DNA from: Hyphomicrobiales bacterium
Lineage (GTDB): Bacteria > Pseudomonadota > Alphaproteobacteria > Rhizobiales > Rhizobiaceae
NCBI GenBank assembly: GCA_900471925.1
Contig: UCGV01000024.1
Coordinates: 62,001-126,000 of the forward strand
Length of the DNA stretch: 64,000 nt
Direction: 5' to 3'
The notes below the pieces were generated by a model. It made no database searches. It was given only the letters and a program-made list of their open reading frames with translations, and was not told the DNA's origin. Positions within the stretch are counted from its first letter, which is position 1, and each line of letters opens with the position of its first letter. The translations under genes were made by a program, and so were the position numbers. Shown here in pieces: positions 25,782-33,639 of the stretch.

Positions 25782-26747
25782 ATGACATCCAAGCTTGACC
25801 AACTCCGCGCGATTACCACCGTCGTTGCCGATACCGGCGACATTCAGGCCGTCGCCCGCCTGAAGCCGGTCGATTGCACGACCAACCCGTCCATCGTCCT
25901 GAAGGCGCTCGGAACCGACATGTTCGCCGACGACATGAATGAAGCGATTGCCTGGGGCAAGACGCTCGGTGGCGATGCCGATGTCGCGGCTGCAGCCGTT
26001 GCCGATCGTTTGGCGATCTCGGTTGGTGCAGCGCTCGTGAAGCTGGTTCCGGGCCGCGTTTCGACCGAAGTCGATGCCGACCTTTCCTTCGACACTGAAG
26101 CTTCGCTGAAGAAGGCCCGCAGCATCATCGCTGCCTACAAGGAGCGCGGCATCGAGAAGGACCGCATTCTCATCAAGCTCGCTTCCACCTGGGAAGGCAT
26201 TCGCGCTGCAGAAGTCCTGCAGAAGGAAGGCATCGACTGCAATCTGACGCTGCTCTTCTCCAAGGCCCAGGCAATCGCCTGCGCTGACGCCGGCGTGTTC
26301 CTGATCTCGCCTTTCGTCGGCCGTATCCTCGACTGGTACAAGAAGTCCACCGGCAAGGATTTCACCGCCGAGGAAGATCCAGGCGTTCTCTCCGTTCGCG
26401 ACATCTACAACTACTACAAGGCAAACGACATCAAGACCGTCGTCATGGGCGCTTCCTTCCGCAACACCGGCGAAATCGAAGCGCTGGCCGGTTGCGACCG
26501 TTTGACGATCGCTCCGAATCTGCTCGACGAGCTTTCCAACGATCAGGGCACGCTCGAGCGCAAGCTGTCGCCGGAAACCATCAAGCCTGCTCCGAAGCTT
26601 TCGGTCGACGAAAAGACCTTCCGCTGGATGATGAACGAAGATGCCATGGCGACCGAAAAGCTCGCAGAAGGCATCCGCGCATTCGCAAAGGATCTCGGCA
26701 CGCTGCGCGGCCAGATCCGCAAGGAACTGCAGCTCGCCGCCGCTTAA
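25782..26747 (+). CDS. tal: Transaldolase
   Basis: A 321-residue enzyme of the non-oxidative pentose phosphate pathway that transfers dihydroxyacetone between sedoheptulose 7-phosphate and glyceraldehyde 3-phosphate. The Schiff-base lysine is Lys132 in ILIKLASTWEG, the same number as in E. coli TalB. DCTTNPSIVLKA is the N-terminal family signature. AAAGGA at 25768-25773 is 8 bases before ATG 25782, which is preferred to the TTG at 25776. It closes the route from the xylose and polyol pathways of this window into central metabolism. A strong terminator follows. Confidence 0.96.
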   Translation: MTSKLDQLRAITTVVADTGDIQAVARLKPVDCTTNPSIVLKALGTDMFADDMNEAIAWGKTLGGDADVAAAAVADRLAISVGAALVKLVPGRVSTEVDADLSFDTEASLKKARSIIAAYKERGIEKDRILIKLASTWEGIRAAEVLQKEGIDCNLTLLFSKAQAIACADAGVFLISPFVGRILDWYKKSTGKDFTAEEDPGVLSVRDIYNYYKANDIKTVVMGASFRNTGEIEALAGCDRLTIAPNLLDELSNDQGTLERKLSPETIKPAPKLSVDEKTFRWMMNEDAMATEKLAEGIRAFAKDLGTLRGQIRKELQLAAA

Positions 26748-26774
26748 GGCAGCGCGAGCCATGATTTTGAGAAG

Positions 26775-26806
26775 GGCGCGGGTGCTGTTGGCATCCGCGC
26801 CTTTTT
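26775..26806 (+). terminator. Rho-independent terminator of tal
   Basis: An 11-bp GC-rich stem with one G-T pair (26775-26785 with 26791-26801), a 5-nt loop and five T residues. Confidence 0.85.
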
Positions 26807-26844
26807 CATGCTGATATCAAGGGCATAGAGGCGGAGGAAAAGCC

Positions 26845-27513
26845 GTGGCTGACGAGGATGACGGAAATTCGCTGGTCTCGATCGCCTACAAGCATGCAAG
26901 CTTCATCCTGTCGGTGCTCGGCGGTCTCATCGTCTTTCTGCTCCTGACATCGCGCGAGGTCAGCGCCAGCAATATCCTGTTCGGCTGGAATGCTTCAGCG
27001 ATCATCTTCATCGGGCTCAGCTGGCGAAAGATGCTGCGAGCGACCGTGCAGAGTATCCGTAAACGATCCGCGGATCTCGATTTCTCCGACACGTTCCTGC
27101 TCTTCCTGTCGATAGCGGCCGCTCTCGCCAGTATTGCCGGCATCGGCATCGAGCTTCATTCGATCAAGGATGCTGCGCCTGACGTCGCACTGTGGCGCGC
27201 AGCCGCAGCGATCCTCACCATCATGATCTCCTGGGTTTTCCTGCACACGCTCTTCACGATCCACTACGCCCATTATTTCTATGGTGGACCGGACAAGGGC
27301 GACGGGCTGAAATTCCCCGATGGTATCGAGGAGCCCGCCTATTGGGATTTCCTCTATTTCTCCTTCACGATCGGCGTCGCGGCGCAGACGGCCGATGTGG
27401 CCGTGACTTCGACATCTATGCGCAAGCTCACATTGCTGCACGCGCTGCTGTCATTCCTCTTCAACACGACCATTCTGGCGCTTGCCATCAATGTCGGGGC
27501 AAGCCTGCTCTAA
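26845..27513 (+). CDS. DUF1345 membrane protein
   Basis: A 222-residue integral membrane protein with about five hydrophobic segments and the DUF1345 hallmark HYAHYFYGGPDKGDGLKFPD, followed by DFLYFSFTIGVAAQTADVAV. The last part resembles the pore region of two-TM potassium channels, but no transport role is established. It is monocistronic and starts 39 bases after the tal terminator. Its stop overlaps the convergent anti-sigma gene by 4 bp. Confidence 0.83.
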   Translation: MADEDDGNSLVSIAYKHASFILSVLGGLIVFLLLTSREVSASNILFGWNASAIIFIGLSWRKMLRATVQSIRKRSADLDFSDTFLLFLSIAAALASIAGIGIELHSIKDAAPDVALWRAAAAILTIMISWVFLHTLFTIHYAHYFYGGPDKGDGLKFPDGIEEPAYWDFLYFSFTIGVAAQTADVAVTSTSMRKLTLLHALLSFLFNTTILALAINVGASLL

Positions 27514-28310
27514 AGGCGCTCGGCAGATCGGAAGCGTGTCTCGAATTCGGCGAGATCGCCGGAGGCGACATCCGAAACCGCCCAGAATGTCAGGCCGCCA
27601 TCCGACCATTGCACCATGTTGTAGCCGTCGTGCTCCGTCGTCGTCTGGGTGCCTGATGTCGTCGGCCAGATGAACAGGTTGATGACGTGGCCGTGGCGCC
27701 GGTAGACGAGGGCAGCGACTGAGCGACCACCGATATAATCGACACGCCCACCGACCAGCGGGAAACCATCCTTGGCGAGATCGCTGACCGGCGGCGAGAA
27801 ATCGATCTTGCCGTTGAACCAGGGTTTGACTGTATGCTGGTCCGAGGTCAGGACATCGGTCAGATGGTCGGCCATCATCGACCTCACATGGCTTGCCATG
27901 ATCTCATCCTGCAGGATCAGTGTCTGCGACGGGGCATTGATGAACAGGAAGCCGCTTGCCGCCAGAACCGCCAGCGACGGCACGAAGCTCCACTGCCGCA
28001 CCAGGTCCAGAGCCCGACGCCAGAAAGGTGGTTCGTGCTGCCGGGGCGCGCTGGAGACCGCCGCCGTCTGTTCGAAGGAGAGCATGGTCAGAACTTGTGA
28101 ACGCAGGGCTTCGGGCGGCCTCCATCTGACGCCATCCCGGTCGATGATCTTTCTCACAGCCGTGACCCTTTCCAGCTCCGCCCGGCAGTTTTCGCAGGTC
28201 GTCAGATGATCCTCGAATTGCGCAGCATGACTGGAATCAAGTTCGCCATCGACGAAACCGTGCAGCATGATGCGCCATTCGGGGCAGGCTTTCTGAGGGG
28301 CTTCGCTCAT
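27510..28310 (-). CDS. Anti-sigma factor, zinc-finger (zf-HC2) membrane type
   Basis: A 266-residue partner of the ECF sigma factor encoded just upstream; the sigma stop and this start overlap by 4 bp, so they are translationally coupled. The N-terminal zinc motif H-x3-C-x2-C (His35, Cys39, Cys42 in HLTTCENC) is the sigma-binding ZAS domain. One transmembrane segment follows at about residues 113-132 (SFVPSLAVLAASGFLFI), leaving a periplasmic C-terminal domain of about 135 residues that could sense an envelope signal. The redox-sensitive ChrR/RsrA motif is only partly comparable, so the signal is unknown. Confidence 0.86.
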   Translation of the reverse strand: MSEAPQKACPEWRIMLHGFVDGELDSSHAAQFEDHLTTCENCRAELERVTAVRKIIDRDGVRWRPPEALRSQVLTMLSFEQTAAVSSAPRQHEPPFWRRALDLVRQWSFVPSLAVLAASGFLFINAPSQTLILQDEIMASHVRSMMADHLTDVLTSDQHTVKPWFNGKIDFSPPVSDLAKDGFPLVGGRVDYIGGRSVAALVYRRHGHVINLFIWPTTSGTQTTTEHDGYNMVQWSDGGLTFWAVSDVASGDLAEFETRFRSAERL

Positions 28311-29110
28311 CCTGCGGCCTCGCTGTCGTTACAGGCGTCCCAGATGTCGGCGAATTCGCGCCGGGCTCTGGCAAGGCGCGACATGACGGTGCCGATCGGC
28401 GCATCGATGATGTCGGCGATCTGCCGATAGGAGAGATCTTCGAGTTCGCGCAGGACGAGGATTTCACGCATCGCTTCCGGAAGCCTGCTGATGATGTCGC
28501 GAACGCGCTGTTGTTCGGTCCGACGGATAATCGCGGTCTCCGGAGAATCCTCTTCCGAGGCGACCTGATAACCTTCGTCCTCATCGGAGCCGGCACCGCC
28601 GGTGTCATCCAGATGCCGTTCGAAATGGGCCTTGCGGCGATCCTGCTGGCGCCAGACGTGACAGCAGTTCCGGACGATCGCAAAAAGCCAGGCCCGCGGG
28701 TCGCCGCCGCGATAGCTCTCGAAGTTGCGGTAGGCGCGCAGAAACGCCTCCTGGACAATGTCCTGTGCAGCTTCGGCGTCGCGGCTGAGGAAGCGGGCGA
28801 AATTATAGGCCGCATCGAGATGCGGGATAATCACGTCCTGAAAGCGATGCATGAATTCCCGCTGCGTAGTCGCATCGGCCTTTGCCGTAATGCGCTCGCT
28901 GCCGGATTTCTCTGCGGCCATGAAATTGAACAACCGCAGGGCGCCGGCGAGAAGCACCTTTAATAGCGATGGTCGGGTGTGGGCGCGGGGCGCCTGTCCG
29001 CCGAGCAGGAAAGTCCAGTCGATCGATCCGACGGAATAGGTGATCTGAGCGTTTGTCATCATCCTCCCTGCCTCAACAGCAGCCGATTGGGACGTGAGAG
29101 CCGCGGGCAT
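28307..29110 (-). CDS. ECF-type RNA polymerase sigma factor
   Basis: Region 2 (DAAYNFARFLSRDAEAAQDIVQ) and region 4 (ISRLPEAMREILVLRELEDL, then YRQIADIIDAPIGTVMSRL) define a two-domain extracytoplasmic-function sigma factor. No region 1 or 3 is present. The full frame has 267 residues, longer than the usual 180-210. ATG 29110 has GGGAG 8 bases upstream; ATG 29062/29059 sits directly after GGGAGG; ATG 28921 would give a normal 204 residues but has no ribosome-binding site. The GC-rich third positions from 29059 onward look coding. A GGAATAA-N13-TCGGTCTAG element ends 20 bp upstream of 29110, suggesting autoregulation. Confidence 0.88.
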   Translation of the reverse strand: MPAALTSQSAAVEAGRMMTNAQITYSVGSIDWTFLLGGQAPRAHTRPSLLKVLLAGALRLFNFMAAEKSGSERITAKADATTQREFMHRFQDVIIPHLDAAYNFARFLSRDAEAAQDIVQEAFLRAYRNFESYRGGDPRAWLFAIVRNCCHVWRQQDRRKAHFERHLDDTGGAGSDEDEGYQVASEEDSPETAIIRRTEQQRVRDIISRLPEAMREILVLRELEDLSYRQIADIIDAPIGTVMSRLARARREFADIWDACNDSEAAG

Positions 29111-29129
29111 CGAATGCGCTCCCTGCAGT

Positions 29130-29158
29130 CTAGACCGATCGGCGCGCGGTTTTATTCC
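29130..29158 (-). promoter_or_regulatory. ECF-type promoter candidate of the sigma/anti-sigma operon
   Basis: On the minus strand GGAATAA (29158-29152), 13 bp, then TCGGTCTAG (29138-29130). The same bipartite sequence with the same spacing occurs 100 bp away in the opposite direction. Transcription would begin near 29123, just ahead of the GGGAG before ATG 29110. Confidence 0.65.
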
Positions 29159-29257
29159 AAAAAATGCCGATTTATTTGCGCCCGGTCCGGCATTCGTGTG
29201 GCTCGGTAAAAATAGATAAGCTTTTTCAATGGCTTGAAAGATTTTTTGCCGAAATCG

Positions 29258-29286
29258 GGAATAAGCATCCGGTGCCTTCGATCTAG
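29258..29286 (+). promoter_or_regulatory. ECF-type promoter candidate of the MBL-TPR-DoxX operon
   Basis: GGAATAA (29258-29264), 13 bp, then TCGATCTAG (29278-29286), one base different from the divergent copy in front of the sigma gene. It gives a leader of about 65 nt before ATG 29360. Confidence 0.65.
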
Positions 29287-29359
29287 TTCGTCAGCGAGGA
29301 CATGAGAACAATCGCAGTCTTCGCCAGTCGAAATGCCATCAACAAGAGGAGGCATATTC

Positions 29360-30334
29360 ATGTTCACAATGTCACGTCGCGCCGTTCTGGGATCGGCTGC
29401 CGCTGCGGCTGCATTCGGTCTGTCGTCGAAGCTTGAATTCGTCATGCCGGCATTTGCCGCAACACCGCTGGAGCCGACGGTCGGCTTCTACAAATACAAG
29501 GTCGGTGATATCGAGGTCACGGCGATCTATGACGGCATCTGGAAGAAGCCGCATGATCCTGCATTCATCAAGAACGCCTCGATCGAGGATACCAAGGAAG
29601 CGCTTTCCAAGGCTGGTCTCACGACCGAATTTATGCCGATCCCCTTGACGGTGGTCGTGCTGAAAGTCGGCGGCCGTACAATCATGATGGATGCCGGTTC
29701 CGGCGTCGGCCAATGGCAGGAAAACGCCACGCATCTACCGGCGAACATGGCGGCGGCCGGTATCGACTACAAGAAGATCGATACGATCATGATCTCGCAT
29801 TTTCATCCCGACCACGTCTGGGGCCTGATGGAGAAGGGAACCAATAATCCGGTCTTCCCGAATGCCGAGCTCATCGTCAATGCCGCCGAATATAACTGGT
29901 GGACGGCGCCCGGCCGGGTCGAAAAGCTTGCCGAAGGGCGCAAGCCGGCCGGCAAACGTATCGCCGCCGTCTTCCCGACATGGAAGAACTGGACGCTGGT
30001 GGATGACGGTGCGGAAGTTGCGCCCGGTATCCGGCTACTTTCGGCGCCCGGCCACACGCCCGGTCACTCGACCTATCTCGTGACCTCCGGCAGCAAGCAG
30101 CTGCTCGTTTCCGCCGACATCATGTATGTGCCGGCGCTGCTCGCCCCCCATCCAGAATGGCAAGGCAGCTACGACCAGGACGGACCGACGGCGATCGACA
30201 CGCGACGCCGTCTGATCGATCGCGTCATTGCCGACAATATCGCGATCTGCGGTTCGCACTTCCCGTTCCCTGGCTCCGGCACCTTCGTCAAGGACGGAAG
30301 CGCCTATGGCTTCACCCCGACAAACCAGGCCTGA
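29360..30334 (+). CDS. Exported MBL-fold metallo-hydrolase
   Basis: A 324-residue metallo-beta-lactamase-fold hydrolase. The N-terminus has MSRRAVLGSAAAAAAFGL, a twin-arginine-like export signal with likely cleavage at AFA-A near residue 33. The metal motif HFHPDH (His147, His149, Asp151, His152) and downstream GHTPGHST are intact. The family covers lactonases, thioesterases and others; the substrate is unknown. AGAGGAGG at 29345-29352 sets the start at ATG 29360, not at the upstream in-frame ATG 29333. It is the first gene of a three-gene operon (MBL, TPR, DoxX) behind an ECF-type promoter candidate. Confidence 0.87.
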   Translation: MFTMSRRAVLGSAAAAAAFGLSSKLEFVMPAFAATPLEPTVGFYKYKVGDIEVTAIYDGIWKKPHDPAFIKNASIEDTKEALSKAGLTTEFMPIPLTVVVLKVGGRTIMMDAGSGVGQWQENATHLPANMAAAGIDYKKIDTIMISHFHPDHVWGLMEKGTNNPVFPNAELIVNAAEYNWWTAPGRVEKLAEGRKPAGKRIAAVFPTWKNWTLVDDGAEVAPGIRLLSAPGHTPGHSTYLVTSGSKQLLVSADIMYVPALLAPHPEWQGSYDQDGPTAIDTRRRLIDRVIADNIAICGSHFPFPGSGTFVKDGSAYGFTPTNQA

Positions 30335-30354
30335 AAGGCCCCAAGGAGACAATC

Positions 30355-30828
30355 ATGATCAAGATCAGGAAATATGTAGTTCTAACCTTCATCGGTCTTT
30401 GCGCCGCATCATCAGGCTTTATGGCGATCACGACGATGCCGGCTTTTGCCGTCGATAATATGGAATCGACGGATGCACCCGACCTGACCTCGGTGCGCGC
30501 CAAGATCGATGCCAAGGACTATGCCGGCGCGCTCGCCGAGCTGCGCGATCTTGCTGAAGATAATCAGCAGGCGGACGTCTATAATCTGATGGGCTTCACG
30601 TTGCGCAAGACCGGCGATTACCGAACGTCGCTGACTTATTACACGAAGGCGCTGGAACTGCAGCCCGATCACAAGGCGGCACGCGAATATCTCGGCGAAC
30701 TCTATATCGAGACCGGCGACATGGCTAAGGCCGAGGAGCAGGTGTCCGTGCTCAAGCAGCTTTGCCCCGCGGGCTGCGAAGAGCTTGAAGACCTGCAGGA
30801 CGCCATCGCGGCGAAAGGAGGCAAATAA
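30355..30828 (+). CDS. Exported TPR-repeat protein
   Basis: A 157-residue protein with a Sec signal peptide ending AFA near residue 32 and two or three tetratricopeptide repeats in the mature part (for example ADVYNLMGFTLRKTGDYRTS and YLGELYIETGDMAKAEEQ). A CxxxC pair (LCPAGCEE) sits near the C-terminus. TPRs mediate protein contacts, so it may dock the periplasmic MBL enzyme or another partner. AAGGAG at 30342-30347 and a 20-base gap after the MBL stop show co-transcription. The longer open frame from 30157 overlaps the MBL gene and is rejected. Confidence 0.82.
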   Translation: MIKIRKYVVLTFIGLCAASSGFMAITTMPAFAVDNMESTDAPDLTSVRAKIDAKDYAGALAELRDLAEDNQQADVYNLMGFTLRKTGDYRTSLTYYTKALELQPDHKAAREYLGELYIETGDMAKAEEQVSVLKQLCPAGCEELEDLQDAIAAKGGK

Positions 30829-30890
30829 CTGACAGAGAGCCAACAAGGCAGGCGGGTCTACCGCCTGCTTTCTTCAAAGAGGAGGTAAAG

Positions 30891-31334
30891 ATGGAAAGTG
30901 CTTCAGGTGCGGTTCGGCCGGCCGATATCATTCTTCTTGTGGGCAGACTGCTGTTATCCCTGATTTTCCTGCATGAAGGTGCGACGCTAGCGGCCGATAT
31001 GACTGGTACGCTTGCTACTTTCGAGAAGCTCGGGTTACCGGCGATCGTCACATTTGGGGTCATTGCCCTGCAGATCGGCGCTGGTCTGTCGATTGCCGCC
31101 GGTCTGCTCAGCCGGTTCGGCGCGGTGGCGCTCGGGCTGTTTTCCCTGGCGACCGCCTTTCTGTTTCACACCAATTTTGCAAGCCAGAACGAGCTTCTGC
31201 ATTTCGAGAAGGACTTGGCAATCGCCGGCGGCATGTTCGTCCTGGCGGTCTGTGGTGCGGGGACGATATCGGTCGACAGTCTGGTCAAGCGGCAGGTGAA
31301 AGAGATTTATCCCTGGCTCAGGGCGGTGCTCTAG
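30891..31334 (+). CDS. DoxX family membrane protein
   Basis: A 147-residue protein with four hydrophobic segments of the DoxX/SURF4-like family. LLLSLIFLHEGATLAADMTG and the PAIVTFGVIALQIGAGLSIA segment are typical. DoxX proteins are linked to quinone-dependent oxidation or to redox stress in different bacteria; the role is not fixed. GGAGG at 30880-30884 precedes ATG 30891. It lies 62 bases after the TPR gene with no terminator and is the probable last gene of the ECF-controlled operon. Confidence 0.83.
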   Translation: MESASGAVRPADIILLVGRLLLSLIFLHEGATLAADMTGTLATFEKLGLPAIVTFGVIALQIGAGLSIAAGLLSRFGAVALGLFSLATAFLFHTNFASQNELLHFEKDLAIAGGMFVLAVCGAGTISVDSLVKRQVKEIYPWLRAVL

Positions 31335-31373
31335 CGACGCCTTAGTCGCCGGCACCGCCTTTTACGGCAGTCG

Positions 31374-31547
31374 TCAGAAAATCGCCTGTCCGGCCATCAG
31401 CGCCAGGACGAGGAAGATCAGGAAGACGACGAGGAATATGCCGAAGAGAACGCGGGCGATCGTCGCCGTTGCCGCCGAAATACCGGAGAAGCCGAAAAAG
31501 CCGGCGATGATCGAAATTACCAGAAATATCAGAGCCCATTTCAGCAT
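31374..31547 (-). CDS. DUF1328 small membrane protein
   Basis: A 57-residue protein encoded on the minus strand. It begins MLKWALIFLVISIIAGFFGF and has two transmembrane helices joined by a short loop (SGISAATATIARVLFG), which is the DUF1328/YtjA family pattern and length. Upstream on the minus strand GGAGGAAG provides a ribosome-binding site. Function is unknown; homologues are often part of general-stress regulons. A GGAAC-N16-CGTC element at 31579-31603 fits that. The gene is convergent with doxX. Confidence 0.85.
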   Translation of the reverse strand: MLKWALIFLVISIIAGFFGFSGISAATATIARVLFGIFLVVFLIFLVLALMAGQAIF

Positions 31548-31578
31548 GGATATCTTCCTCCGTGGATTGCTGGGAGAA

Positions 31579-31603
31579 GACGCATCAAAGCCGATTTTGT
31601 TCC
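31579..31603 (-). promoter_or_regulatory. EcfG/RpoE2-type promoter candidate of the DUF1328 gene
   Basis: On the minus strand GGAAC (31603-31599), 16 bp, then CGTC (31582-31579), one base off the GGAAC-N16-CGTT consensus. The inferred start near 31572 leaves a 25-nt leader. A second GGAAC at 31630-31626 with N16 and CGAT is weaker. Confidence 0.5.
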
Positions 31604-31730
31604 AAATCGTTTAAAATGGAACAGCGTTCCTTAAAAGCGTATTTCTTTGGCCCGCAAGGGCTTTTCAAAGGCGTCCCGATCTGTTTCAAGGGATCGTCCT
31701 CGATTTGCCCCATCGACGAAAGCAAGCCTA

Positions 31731-32351
31731 ATGCACGCCTTTTTGGACCCTCAGGTCATTTCCGCCTATCTCGAAGTTATCATGATCAACATCATCCTCT
31801 CGGGGGATAATGTGATCGTCATCGGCATGGCCGCTGCCGGCCTTTCCAGCGAATTGCGCGGGAAGGCGATCGTCGCCGGTATCGCCGCCGCCGCCGTCAT
31901 CCGCATCGTTTTCGCCGTGATTGCCGCGCAACTGCTCGTCATCAAAGGCATCAATCTCATAGGCGGCCTGTTGCTGCTATGGATCTGCTGGACGATGTTC
32001 AAGGAGCTGCGCGAGGCGAATGAAGAAGAGGCCGAGCAGGCAGCCGGAGAGCATGCGCACAAGCCGAAGCTTTTCCGGCAGGCGATCGGTCAGATCATCT
32101 TTGCCGATCTTTCCATGTCGCTCGATAACGTGCTTGCCGTTGCCGGTGCCGCGAAGTCGAATATGAATGCCCTGATCTTCGGCCTCATCCTCTCTGTCGT
32201 CCTGATGGGTGTCGCCTCGAACTTCGTGGCTAAGCTGCTGAACCGCTTCCGTTGGATCGGCTGGATCGGCCTTGCCATCATCGTCTATGTGGCGGGTGAC
32301 ATGATCTGGGAAGGCGGCTGGGAGCTGTTTGCGCTCTACGGTCAGGCCTAG
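31731..32351 (+). CDS. TerC family integral membrane protein (YjbE-like)
   Basis: A 206-residue membrane protein with about seven hydrophobic segments. The family motifs NIILSGDNVIVIGMAAAGL and FADLSMSLDNVLAVAGAAK each contain the conserved Asp-Asn pair thought to bind metal. TerC proteins are implicated in manganese export or metal loading of exported enzymes. ATG 31731 is the first start compatible with the family; the frame upstream to 31647 is basic and unlikely. No clear ribosome-binding site is seen. Its stop shares CTAG with the convergent LuxR-type gene. A second TerC paralog lies at 47752. Confidence 0.85.
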   Translation: MHAFLDPQVISAYLEVIMINIILSGDNVIVIGMAAAGLSSELRGKAIVAGIAAAAVIRIVFAVIAAQLLVIKGINLIGGLLLLWICWTMFKELREANEEEAEQAAGEHAHKPKLFRQAIGQIIFADLSMSLDNVLAVAGAAKSNMNALIFGLILSVVLMGVASNFVAKLLNRFRWIGWIGLAIIVYVAGDMIWEGGWELFALYGQA

Positions 32352-33454
32352 ATTTTCAGGCTCGACAGCAGTGAGATGAGCTGGGACTGGCGTTGCGTGC
32401 CAGTTTTGGCGAGAACCTTCTTCACATAACCGCGTGCCGTCTCGTAGGTGAGGCCGGAAATCTCGGCGATCTGCCGTGGCGACGAGCCATCCATCAACAG
32501 GCGGGCTACCGTCGTTTCCTGCGGGGTGAGCGCAAAGAGCCGGCGAAGCAGATCGCGATCGGGGGTCGCGCGCTCGGCGAGATCCGTGACGATGGCGACG
32601 GCGGCAGAATGCGAGAACAGTTCGGCCGGCACGCCGTTTAGCCTCTGGGCGCGGATTACCAGAGGCGCCTTTCCCGGACGTGAAAACAGAACCGGTGTGG
32701 CGACAGCCGGGTTGGCGAACGGTTCCTTCGAAAGTACCGCCTGCAGATGGCGGCGCAGGAGCCCGGTTTCCTCCTGGCTAAGGGCAACGAGCTCGCGATC
32801 CAATATCCTGACACTGCCGTCGAGCAGTTTCTCTGCTCGCTGGTTCAGGCGGGTGATGCGTCCGGCCCGATCGAAGAAGACAACGGCCGTGCCGGCAAAC
32901 TCGAAGGCTTCGCTCATGCTGTCGATCTTGGCGACATGCAGTGCACGGATGATTTCGGCCGCGGCGGTCAGTCTCGACTGCATCTTCACGAGCAGGCGCT
33001 CGTCATCGCGATCGAACGGCTGATCGTTTATCCGGCGCTGCAGGTTGAGGCTCAGCATCGTATCGCCCGCGGTGAAGCCGACCATGGCGGAGTAGCGAAA
33101 ACCGAAACGGGCCAGAAACTCCGTATAGAAGATCTGGTGGTTGAATTCATCATCGCTGGCGATGTCGTGCTCGATGATGACGCCTTTGGTCATTGCGACC
33201 GCGAGACCACGCTCGCGGTAATCTCGCTTGTACCATTCCTCGTTAAAATAGACCTGGAAGGCTTCCAGCAAATTCGGCGTGCTCAGGAATCCGGACGGGA
33301 ATTTCCCGCGCACCGGCATGATATGCGTGCCAGCGGAACCGGTGGCGCGGCTGATGTGCCCCAGTGTGCGTTCCCAACTTTCCGGCACCAGAGCGGATTC
33401 GAGCAACCCGTCAAGGGCCTGTTCGAGCTCGGCAATATCTATGCGCGTCGCCAT
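32348..33454 (-). CDS. LuxR-type helix-turn-helix transcriptional regulator
   Basis: A 368-residue protein with a C-terminal LuxR/NarL DNA-binding domain (LTPQETTVARLLMDGSSPRQ, then IAEISGLTYETARGYVKKVL). The N-terminal 290 residues look like two sensor modules, the second PAS-like (FEFAGTAVVFFDRAGRITRL). There is no receiver domain and no autoinducer domain. The effector is unknown. It stands alone, convergent with the TerC gene, downstream of the ydc/patD operon but separated from it by a terminator-like hairpin. Confidence 0.83.
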   Translation of the reverse strand: MATRIDIAELEQALDGLLESALVPESWERTLGHISRATGSAGTHIMPVRGKFPSGFLSTPNLLEAFQVYFNEEWYKRDYRERGLAVAMTKGVIIEHDIASDDEFNHQIFYTEFLARFGFRYSAMVGFTAGDTMLSLNLQRRINDQPFDRDDERLLVKMQSRLTAAAEIIRALHVAKIDSMSEAFEFAGTAVVFFDRAGRITRLNQRAEKLLDGSVRILDRELVALSQEETGLLRRHLQAVLSKEPFANPAVATPVLFSRPGKAPLVIRAQRLNGVPAELFSHSAAVAIVTDLAERATPDRDLLRRLFALTPQETTVARLLMDGSSPRQIAEISGLTYETARGYVKKVLAKTGTQRQSQLISLLSSLKI

Positions 33455-33582
33455 TGGTAAGTAATGCCCTACCGATTCCTCTGATCCATTTAAGAATCAA
33501 TGATATCGCGGAGTGCCATATATAGTGAAACGGCAATTTCACGTTTAGAAATATTATTTTCAGTTGTATTATGACGAGATGA

Positions 33583-33613
33583 CAAAAGTCACTGATGGCG
33601 ACAGTGACTTTTG
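33583..33613 (-). terminator. Terminator of the ydc-patD operon
   Basis: A perfect 11-bp stem (33583-33593 with 33603-33613) with a 9-nt loop lies 27 bp beyond the patD stop. On the minus strand its 3' arm ends in TTTTG. No longer T tract follows, so efficiency is uncertain. Confidence 0.55.
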
Positions 33614-33639
33614 AAGAAGATCAAAGCGCCATCATTCAA

